DNA of 64,000 bases from Saprospiraceae bacterium. Lineage in GTDB: Bacteria > Bacteroidota > Bacteroidia > Chitinophagales > Saprospiraceae. Under the pieces are notes generated by a model, which worked only from the letters and a program-made list of their open reading frames with translations, had not been told where the DNA came from and did not search any database. Below are positions 56,928 through 64,000 of this stretch, piece by piece. Every line of letters starts with the position of its first letter. The stretch's first letter is position 1. The position numbers and the translations under genes are program-made. The stretch is taken from NCBI GenBank assembly GCA_016715105.1, contig JADKBO010000006.1, forward strand, positions 328,219 to 392,218, written 5' to 3'.

Positions 56928-58175
56928 TTGGCTAAATACAAAGACAATATTAAATGTTCTTTCTGTGGTAGGGACAAAAAGGATGCACTTATCCTCATCG
57001 CAGGGTTGGAAGGCCATATTTGTGAATCTTGTGTTGAGCAAGCTTACCAAATCATCAATGACGAAGTTACCGAAACTGGGTTATCTAGTAATAAGAAAAA
57101 AGTTGGCCAGTCCTTTGGCTTGAGTTATAAACCGACAGACATCAAAAATTACCTGGATGAATACATCATCGGTCAAGATGAAGCTAAAAAAACCATCTCC
57201 GTTGCTGTATACAACCATTATAAAAGGTTGAAACAGAAGGCAAAAGATGATGTAGAAATAGAAAAATCAAATATTGTATTTGTAGGCGAAACTGGTACAG
57301 GAAAAACTTTGATGGCAAAAACCATTGCGAAATTTCTGGACGTGCCATTTGCTATTGTTGATGCTACTGTATTTACAGAAGCTGGTTATGTGGGTGAAGA
57401 TGTAGAGTCTATGCTTACCCGTTTGTTACAGGCTTGTGATTACGACGTAGATGCTGCCCAAAGAGGTATCGTTTATATCGATGAAATTGATAAAATTGCG
57501 AGAAAAGGAGATAATCCTTCCATAACCAGAGATGTATCTGGAGAAGGTGTACAACAAGCCATGCTCAAAATGCTCGAAGGTACAGAAGTAAATGTACCAC
57601 CTCAAGGAGGTAGAAAACACCCTGAGCAAAAATTGATCAAGGTGGATACCAGAAACATATTATTTATTTGCGGTGGAGCTTTTGATGGTGTGCAAAAAGA
57701 AATTTCCAAACGCCTCAATACGCAAGTGATTGGTTACAGTCAGAACGCGAATGAAATTGTAGATACCGAAAATTTACTTCAATATATCACACACAAAGAT
57801 TTGAAATCTTTTGGTTTGATACCAGAACTGATTGGAAGACTTCCTGTATTGACTTATCTGGAACCACTTGATAAAGAAACTTTGATGTCCATCTTGGTTG
57901 AACCTAAAAATGCCATTGTCAAACAATATGCAAGGTTGTTTGAACTTGAGGGTATCAAACTCAAATTTGATAACGAGGCTTTGGAGTTTATAGCTGAGAA
58001 AGCCTTGGAATATAAATTGGGTGCCAGAGGACTCAGATCACTGTGTGAAGCCATCCTCAAAGATGCCATGTTTGAACTTCCTTCCATCGAAGGTGTTTCT
58101 GAATTTAACGTAGACTACAAATTGGCGCACGAGAAAATCACCAAATCAAAATTGAGCAAACTGGTTGCTGCTTGA
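56928..58175 (+). CDS. clpX: ATP-dependent Clp protease ATPase subunit
   Basis: The 415-residue AAA+ unfoldase has an N-terminal four-Cys zinc domain (CSFCGRDKKD, then CESCVEQA), Walker A GETGTGKT near residue 123, the pore loop GYVGED, Walker B VYIDEIDKI and a sensor 2 arginine in GARGLR. The frame opens with TTG at 56928 (MAKYKDNIKCSF); no ATG nearby gives the right N-terminus. It acts with ClpP, whose gene is 93 bases upstream. Confidence 0.94.
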   Translation: MAKYKDNIKCSFCGRDKKDALILIAGLEGHICESCVEQAYQIINDEVTETGLSSNKKKVGQSFGLSYKPTDIKNYLDEYIIGQDEAKKTISVAVYNHYKRLKQKAKDDVEIEKSNIVFVGETGTGKTLMAKTIAKFLDVPFAIVDATVFTEAGYVGEDVESMLTRLLQACDYDVDAAQRGIVYIDEIDKIARKGDNPSITRDVSGEGVQQAMLKMLEGTEVNVPPQGGRKHPEQKLIKVDTRNILFICGGAFDGVQKEISKRLNTQVIGYSQNANEIVDTENLLQYITHKDLKSFGLIPELIGRLPVLTYLEPLDKETLMSILVEPKNAIVKQYARLFELEGIKLKFDNEALEFIAEKALEYKLGARGLRSLCEAILKDAMFELPSIEGVSEFNVDYKLAHEKITKSKLSKLVAA

Positions 58176-58233
58176 CCTCAAAACCTGTAAACTTTGTTGA
58201 TTAACATATAATTAACCAATTTGATGAACGATA

Positions 58234-58967
58234 ATGCGTCACTATTGTGTTATAAATATGAAAGTTATGAATTTTAAAAAAATAGATATATATCATTTGA
58301 GAGGTATCCTGAGTATTGTTTTCTTTTCCTTTCTGTCTTTCATTTTAGTAGGTCAATCAAAACCGATTGGGAATGCAAACGACCCAAAAGCAAAGAAGAT
58401 CCTAGATAAAATAAAAAGCGCCTACGAAAAAAATAAATCTTCAGAAGTTGTTTTTGAATTGGTCATTGAAACTCCAGGCTCAAAACCTGAAAAACAAAAT
58501 GGCAAACTAGTTCAAGAAGGAAGAAGTTTGTTGCGCTGATGGACGACCAGGAAGTTTATTGTGATGGGAAAAATGTTTGGTTTTATTTGAAATCTGAAAA
58601 AGAGGTACAAATAAATAATTATGATGCCAACATGAATGACGAAATGGTCAGCCCAGAACAATTATTGCGCATTTATGAAAATGGAGAATACATCTATGCC
58701 ATCACGGGAGAGGAGCAAATAGGCACCAAGACCCTGACGAATATAGAATTTAAACCAAAAAATAGAAATAGCCAATATTCTAAAATAAGAATTGGAGTAG
58801 ACAAAACTAATAATCCCAACTACATCAAGGTGTTTTCTAAAAATGGAGGAATTTATACGCTCGTGCTCAAAAGTACGACTCATAATAAAGTGTACAAGGC
58901 CGACTACTTTGTTTTTAATACAAAGAAAGTTCCCGGACTACACGTAGAAGATCTGAGGATCGATTGA
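58234..58967 (+). CDS. lolA: LolA-like outer-membrane lipoprotein carrier, one frameshift
   Basis: The two frames join into one protein of about 240 residues once a base is added near 58520, where GGAAGAAG should read GGAAAGAAG. This gives QEGKKFVALMDDQEVYCDGKNVW. The N-terminus has a signal peptide (LSIVFFSFLSFILVGQS). The rest (KAKKILDKIKSAYEKNKSSEVVFELVIE, then FYLKSEKEVQINNYD, KIRIGVDKTNNPNYIKVFSKNGG) matches the LolA fold that carries lipoproteins across the periplasm. A sequencing error is the simplest explanation of the frame break. A strong terminator follows. Confidence 0.78.
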
Positions 58968-59000
58968 TAGAGATCAAGCTTCTCAGTTTTTACCGACCTG

Positions 59001-59034
59001 ACGCTTCTTAGCAAAACTAAGAAGCGTTTTTTTT
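59001..59034 (+). terminator. Intrinsic terminator after the LolA-like gene
   Basis: A perfect 11-base stem, ACGCTTCTTAG (59001-59011) and CTAAGAAGCGT (59017-59027), with loop CAAAA is followed by a run of T. The remainder of 58968-59235 holds no gene. Confidence 0.88.
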
Positions 59035-59235
59035 ATGCCCTACCCATACTCAATGGATAAAAGACCCAAGAGCAGGATAATCACCACTTGCTAAAACAAA
59101 TAATTTTTTATCAATAATTTCCTTATTTATTAATATCATTGCTACCAAGACAATCATAGGTTTAAGGGAAAGAGCGCAAACTTGAATATACTAGAAGGCA
59201 ATTGAATTGACCAATAGAGTATTACGTGTACTAGC

Positions 59236-60183
59236 TTGTTAATGTGTATAATTATGATAGATCGTTTTGGGCTCACTTTATTGGCAATGCTCTTCTTTGG
59301 TATTTTACCAATAAAACTTCACAGTCAAGATCTCCATGTAAACAACCTACTAAATACCGTAAGCGATCGATCATACTTACAATTGATGCGAGGTAATATT
59401 CCTTCTCGTAATGTCAATGCTGTTGTAGAGCGGGCAACTTTTATGGAAGCACAAATCGCCCCGTCCTTTTTTATTAGATTTAAAGAAGAAGGGAAGTTTA
59501 CGCTCAGCATCACTCCCAAAATTATATTAAGAATGGGCGATAACGAAAGTTTCCCAATCAAAGCACCTTCTTTTATGCCCATCATCACTGGATTTCAACA
59601 ATTGAAGGCAGACAAATTATCGACTTCAAAAGCGCTCAAGTGGTTGCTAAAACCTCAACATCGGGTTTTTGTCATTTATAGAATTGGCCATCATTCCAAT
59701 GGGCAAAAGGATGAGTTTTTTGTGAAAGGCACAAGGAGAATAAATTTTAGCACTGGAAATTTTTCAACCGAATTTGTAGAATTGGGCCTGCAGTGGACTG
59801 ACATGACCGGTGGAGCAAATGGTTTTTCAATAAATGGGAGACTTTCATTTGAGCAACAAATTGATTTGACCCGAGAAGCTGACATCAAAGAATTGTATTA
59901 TGATCGGCGCTTATTGTTGGAAAACGAGTTCAATTTTACACCATATCTGCAATTAGCAACGAAAGTAGATTTCATGATGGGTCAAGGCAGTCGCTTTGAG
60001 TCAAAATCCTCCTTTCAGGTAAGCGGCGAGTTTAAACCGGCAAGAAACTATACAGATCTTTCTCTTTTTATCAGGTATTATCTTGGACCAGATTATTACA
60101 ATATCCGATACTTTTCTGATCAAGATTTTATTGGATTTGGAATCAGAGCAAATCCAAGTGGTAAAAATGCACTGGCTTTCTGA
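59236..60183 (+). CDS. Outer-membrane protein with phospholipase A-like HxSNG motif
   Basis: The 315-residue protein has a signal peptide (LTLLAMLFFGILPIKLHS) and amphipathic strands ending in Phe, as for a barrel. The segment FVIYRIGHHSNGQKDEFF contains an HxSNG pattern (His-His-Ser-Asn-Gly) like the catalytic site of the outer-membrane phospholipase A, where His and Ser act and an Asn follows. Here TGNFSTEF may supply the Asn. I am not certain of the family; it may be a barrel with a similar motif only. It is a single gene. Confidence 0.5.
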   Translation: MLMCIIMIDRFGLTLLAMLFFGILPIKLHSQDLHVNNLLNTVSDRSYLQLMRGNIPSRNVNAVVERATFMEAQIAPSFFIRFKEEGKFTLSITPKIILRMGDNESFPIKAPSFMPIITGFQQLKADKLSTSKALKWLLKPQHRVFVIYRIGHHSNGQKDEFFVKGTRRINFSTGNFSTEFVELGLQWTDMTGGANGFSINGRLSFEQQIDLTREADIKELYYDRRLLLENEFNFTPYLQLATKVDFMMGQGSRFESKSSFQVSGEFKPARNYTDLSLFIRYYLGPDYYNIRYFSDQDFIGFGIRANPSGKNALAF

Positions 60184-60419
60184 CCGGTGTATAGTGATTG
60201 ACCATTCATTTCCAAAATCTAAATTAATCCAAAATAGCCCTTTTGAAAACTAAAAGAAAGCTATTTGCTTTATTAAACCTTTCTTTTTCTTGCTTAATTA
60301 GAAGAATTTATTAGTTTTGATTGAAGAAATTGATCGTTCACTAACCAATACCATATGGCTACTTATTGACATATTGCTATGAAGTATTGATCTTGCTACA
60401 CCTCCATAAAACATTATTT

Positions 60420-61475
60420 ATGAATTTGAAGATATCATCTCTCCTCTTATTGCTGTGCTTGTGGAAATCGTACGTCAAACAACAATCTCCGGCGGAGTTT
60501 GGGTTATGATTTGGACTTGCAAAACTCAGGATGATCTTATTTTGGGGTAGTCTTGGTGGAAATGTCTTGATCTCTCCCAATCAAGGCGCATGACCAATTC
60601 ACATGGCCCGGGATGGTTATGGCTGGGTAAACTAGATTTAATTGGGAAAGGTGAAGTATTAAACATATGAATGCTTATGGCGGTGGGATTTTGGTTGGGC
60701 CCTGGGGGTCAATACGCCTATTTTTGAAAAGGTGCAGATTTTAATTTCGAAAATTGGCAAACACCCAGCCATTGATACAGACCATTGCGTGTAGTCGGCT
60801 CTCGCAAAACAAATTCCGGAAACTATTGGGACAAGTTTTAAAATAAACATCATCAAGAAATAAGTTTGTTAGATAAAATTCAGAAGCTAAACTAAATATT
60901 CCTTTGGATGAGGTAAAATGGGTAGCTTATCAAACCAAAAATGAACTTCAAAATATTGGCATAAACGACTGGGACAAAAAAAGTGGTGTGCTTTCGATTT
61001 GGCTTTTGGGCATGATGACCTCAACTGCACAAATGATCATTATTCCAAAAAATTTTGGCACGCGGTCATGATTCCTATTTGGAAACATTGAGCAGATTAG
61101 TAGAAAGCACGTTTTGTTTAAAGGAGATGCAAAATCAAGAGGCAAAATAGGAATTCCTCCACAAGCATTAATTCCCATTGCCGGATCTTATGATGCACAA
61201 CACAAAGTCCTGACAATCATTGAATTTGATTATGCTGGCGACCAGTTATGTAAATTCTGTTGGGGTTCAAAAAGGCATATAAAGGGTGCTCAATCATGGC
61301 AAAAATGAAACTGGTATGCAAATGGGTAATTTTTATGAATTGGAAAGTTCTTCGCCAGCCAAAACTTTAAAAATAAATGAATTTCTGGACTTATCATTTT
61401 GAAGGAAGTGAGCAGCGCTTTCAAAACTCAACATTTGTTTGGGGTAAAACTTGCAGAGATAAAAAGATGGGTTAA
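60420..61475 (+). pseudogene. Decayed DUF6786-like secreted protein gene
   Basis: A reading frame starting MNLKISSLLLLLCLW at 60420 with a signal-like leader is followed by many short coding pieces in shifting frames, separated by stops. Recognisable pieces include IPLDEVKWVAYQTKNELQ and DWDKKSGVLSIWLLGMM near 60900-61020, and FKGDAKSRGKIGIPPQA with YDAQHKVLTIIEFDYAG near 61114-61245. From memory these are typical of DUF6786 proteins, whose function is unknown. At least eight frame changes or stops make loss of function certain unless the assembly is very poor. Confidence 0.65.
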
Positions 61476-61490
61476 TTGATTGAACAGTTT

Positions 61491-61880
61491 TTAAACCAAG
61501 GGTTTGAGCCCTTCATTTTTGATATATCTTATTTTCACCAAAAACATAGCAGCCATTTTTTCTGCTCGCCATCTAGCTTCATCAGCTTTAGGGCCTACAA
61601 ATAAGTCATCCATATTGGCATTGAAAAGGCTGACCCAACGATCGAAATGTTCTCTTTCCACTGGTAGATGAGCATGCGGTAAAAAAGGACTACCAAAATA
61701 AGTATGATCTTCTAGTAATATCGTTTGCCAAAATCTATACATTTTCTCCAAATGATCTGGCCATCGATCACCAATGATTTGATTGAAAATGTGCCCAATC
61801 AAATCGTCTTGCCTGATCTTTTCATAAAAAGAATCGACCATCAATTTTATGTCATCAACATTTAATATATCCTTATGCAT
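61491..61880 (-). CDS. Group III truncated hemoglobin
   Basis: The 129-residue globin-like protein has the group III pattern: LMVDSFYEKIRQDDLIGHIF at the start, PHAHLPVEREHFDRWVSLF (proximal His region) and AEKMAAMFLVKI near the end. Such hemoglobins bind oxygen or nitric oxide; the physiological role in Bacteroidota is unknown. It lies 56 bases downstream of the acetate kinase gene on the same strand and may be cotranscribed. Confidence 0.85.
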   Translation of the reverse strand: MHKDILNVDDIKLMVDSFYEKIRQDDLIGHIFNQIIGDRWPDHLEKMYRFWQTILLEDHTYFGSPFLPHAHLPVEREHFDRWVSLFNANMDDLFVGPKADEARWRAEKMAAMFLVKIRYIKNEGLKPLV

Positions 61881-61936
61881 CCATGTTTTAGTTTAGTGGC
61901 TGTGCTGACTTTTCTATTTAAAAAAAATGCATCCCA

Positions 61937-63133
61937 TTAAATATATAAAAACTTTTTAGCTTCTCTTGCAATTTCAACTTCCTCTTGAGTAGGGACAACC
62001 CAAATTTGCACTTTGCTTTTGGATGAATGAATCGTATCCGCCATTCCTATTACGGCATTATTTTTACCTTCATCCAATTCAACACCAAAAAAGGAAAGAT
62101 CATTACAAATAAGACTCCTCATTTTTGGACTATTTTCACCAATACCCGCAGTAAATACAAGCGCATCCAAACCATTCATTGCTGCAGCATAAGCACCGAT
62201 GTATTTTCTAATGCGATAGGCATTCATCTCTAAGGATAATTTGGCCATCTCCCCTCCCTTATCTGCCTCAGCAATAATGTCTCGCAAATCAGCCATGCCT
62301 GTAAGGCCCAACATTCCACTTTTTTTATTGATGGTGTCATTGACCTCTTTGGTAGAAAGCCCTAACTTATCGACCAAATACAAGACCAATCCTGGATCGA
62401 GATCTCCAGCTCGTGTCCCCATGATGAGTCCATCTGCAGGTGTAAAACCAAGTGAAGTATCTACACAAATACCATCCTTGATGGCAGACATACTGCAACC
62501 ATTTCCCAAATGCAGCGTAATTACTTTCCCAGGCAGTTTGCCACTGAGCACATTTTTTAGCTGACCGACGACATATTTATGACTCGTCCCGTGAAATCCA
62601 TATACCCTTATTTTGTGATCTTTATAATAGGTTTCTGGCAATGCATATCTATGTGCCACTTCTGGAATGGTTTGATGGAATGCAGTATCAAACACTGCAA
62701 CGTGTATAGCATTTGGGAAAACATCCATTCCACATTTGATACTGATGAGATTGGCTGGATTGTGCAAAGGTGCTAAGCTACTGAGCTCATCGATTGCTTT
62801 TATAACATCGTCCTCTATAATGACGGCACCCGCATATAAATCTCCACCATGCACCACTCGATGTCCTAAAGCTTTGATTTCATTTATACCACTCACGATC
62901 GGTTTACTACCTCCTGTGAGCCCTTCCAGTACGATTGCAAAAGCAGTAGTATGATTGGGCACTTCATGGCTGGTTGTTGTTTTTTGACCGTCATATTTCA
63001 AGGTAAATGTCGATACTTTTTCCCCAATTCTATCAATGAGTCCTGAGGCAATTGACTTTTCGTCCTGTACGGAAATCAGTTGAAATTTTAATGACGAACT
63101 ACCTGAATTGATTACTAAAATACTCTCTCCCAT
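61937..63133 (-). CDS. ackA: Acetate kinase
   Basis: The 398-residue ASKHA-fold kinase makes ATP and acetate from acetyl phosphate. It has the N-terminal NSGSSSLKFQ motif, the VHGGDLY and DTAFHQTIP regions, GFHGTSHKYV and the C-terminal FTAGIGENS motif. It starts 10 bases after the phosphotransacetylase stop, the usual fermentative or overflow pathway pair. All standard signatures are present. Confidence 0.96.
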   Translation of the reverse strand: MGESILVINSGSSSLKFQLISVQDEKSIASGLIDRIGEKVSTFTLKYDGQKTTTSHEVPNHTTAFAIVLEGLTGGSKPIVSGINEIKALGHRVVHGGDLYAGAVIIEDDVIKAIDELSSLAPLHNPANLISIKCGMDVFPNAIHVAVFDTAFHQTIPEVAHRYALPETYYKDHKIRVYGFHGTSHKYVVGQLKNVLSGKLPGKVITLHLGNGCSMSAIKDGICVDTSLGFTPADGLIMGTRAGDLDPGLVLYLVDKLGLSTKEVNDTINKKSGMLGLTGMADLRDIIAEADKGGEMAKLSLEMNAYRIRKYIGAYAAAMNGLDALVFTAGIGENSPKMRSLICNDLSFFGVELDEGKNNAVIGMADTIHSSKSKVQIWVVPTQEEVEIAREAKKFLYI

Positions 63134-63143
63134 ATTTATCTTA

Positions 63144-64000
63144 TTACAACGCTAGTTGTAGTGAATCTTTTTCAACAGTAGTTTTTGCGTCAATTTCCTG
63201 AGCTTGAATAGCAGTAATGATGACGGTATTGAATACATCATCAACAGTACAGCCACGACTCAAATCGTTGACAGGGTTATTGAGCCCTTGCAACATTGGA
63301 CCAATAGCAACTGCCCCTGTTTCTCTCTGCACTGCTTTGTAAGTATTATTTCCTGTATTGAGGTCTGGAAAAATCAAAACACTGGCCTTACCTGCAACTT
63401 TTGAACCCGGCATTTTTTTCTCAGCGACACCCATATCAACAGCAGCATCATATTGAATGGGACCTTCGATCAAAATATCTGGCCTCAATTCCCTCACCAA
63501 AGCCGTCGCCCTTCTCACTTTTTCTACTTCAGCACCCTTTCCAGATTCCCCACTAGAATAAGACAACATTGCAACTTTGGGCTCAATGCCAAACTCAACG
63601 GCACTGTCAGCAGATGAAATCGCTATATCAGCCAATTCCTCCGCCGTGGGGTTGGGATTGATGGCACAGTCACCAAATACCACAACCCGATCTGCCAGAC
63701 ACATGAAAAAAATTGAAGAAACCACATTGATACCAGGTTTGGTTTTTATAAACTGCAAAGCTGGTCGTATGGTGTGTTGAGTCGTATGAGTGGCCCCAGA
63801 TACCATACCATCTGCATGTCCATTATAAATCATCATGGTACCAAAATAGGAGACATCGGTCATACAATCTTTTGCAAAATCATAAGTCACATTTTTGTGT
63901 TTTCTCAATTCTAGAAAAGTCTGGGTATAGGACTCAAACTGTGGAGAAGGAAGCGGATCAATAATGCGCACTTTTTCAATATCCAACGGAATGTTGTTTT
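63144..64000 (-). CDS. pta: Phosphate acetyltransferase, C-terminal part
   Basis: The phosphotransacetylase domain shows NGHADGMVSGATH, GVAEKKMPGSKVAGKASVLIFPDLNTGN and the QGLNNPVNDLSRGC end. The frame is still open at the window edge (NNIPLDIEKVRI), so the N-terminal part of the gene is missing. It converts acetyl-CoA to acetyl phosphate for AckA, whose gene follows. Whether an N-terminal BioD-like or DRTGG domain exists cannot be seen. Confidence 0.94.
   Translation of the reverse strand, partial: NNIPLDIEKVRIIDPLPSPQFESYTQTFLELRKHKNVTYDFAKDCMTDVSYFGTMMIYNGHADGMVSGATHTTQHTIRPALQFIKTKPGINVVSSIFFMCLADRVVVFGDCAINPNPTAEELADIAISSADSAVEFGIEPKVAMLSYSSGESGKGAEVEKVRRATALVRELRPDILIEGPIQYDAAVDMGVAEKKMPGSKVAGKASVLIFPDLNTGNNTYKAVQRETGAVAIGPMLQGLNNPVNDLSRGCTVDDVFNTVIITAIQAQEIDAKTTVEKDSLQLAL

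Overview
The window looks like a chromosomal segment of a Bacteroidota bacterium, by inference a member of the Saprospiria or a near relative. The DNA is AT-rich. There is a type IX secretion C-terminal sorting domain (fasciclin protein, 19802-21760), a TonB-dependent receptor paired with a surface-type lipoprotein, a lipoprotein with an acidic residue run after its Cys, and promoters of the Bacteroidota type (TAnnTTTG at -7). The lineage below phylum level is a guess.

Region by region: 1-4540 is an amino-sugar (GalNAc/galactosamine type) catabolic operon (agaS-like, pfkB kinase, class II aldolase, start of a DUF5107-like secreted protein) with a divergent DeoR/AgaR-type repressor and a phased TTTC operator-like array between them. 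4579-14190 holds an ABC exporter, an MFS/MtfA-like/kynureninase operon, a phosphodiesterase and a sialate O-acetylesterase. 14240-18110 is a repeat island: REP-like palindromes in both orientations around a RAYT transposase, a dead 1.38-kb DDE insertion sequence with long flanking direct repeats, and a tandem array of about 180 bp units. 18121-27694 is mostly ordinary: an outer-membrane protein, a glycosyltransferase, a four-domain fasciclin T9SS protein, ligA, a dienelactone hydrolase, an SMP-30 propeller and a membrane acyltransferase-like protein. 27994-32312 is a TonB receptor plus a Cys-repeat beta-helix lipoprotein.

The most interesting block is 34507-41067. It is a minus-strand cluster reading FAD oxidoreductase, methyltransferase, type III polyketide synthase, then a small dedicated type II fatty-acid set (enoyl-reductase-like SDR, dehydratase, ketosynthase, ACP, phosphopantetheinyl transferase). 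It resembles the Streptomyces SrsABC phenolic-lipid logic joined to its own acyl-ACP supply, as Azotobacter Ars does with type I FAS. A long-chain phenolic lipid or quinone is inferred as the product.

A second, unrelated REP/RAYT island with an IS30 copy lies at 42780-46020. It is followed by small remnants (Bro-N fragment, VOC fragment), a methyltransferase and an ABC transporter. 50939-58175 is core housekeeping: fur, rel/spo, tRNA-Leu, a third palindrome-rich tandem array, tig, clpP and clpX. 58234-64000 has a LolA-like protein, an outer-membrane phospholipase-like barrel, a heavily decayed DUF6786-like pseudogene, a truncated hemoglobin and the ackA-pta pair (pta cut by the window end).

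Several otherwise healthy genes (TonB receptor twice, beta-helix lipoprotein, alcohol dehydrogenase, PPTase, ketosynthase, LolA-like) each carry isolated single-base shifts, often in homopolymers. I read most of these as probable sequencing or assembly errors, whereas the IS transposase and the DUF6786 remnant look truly dead.
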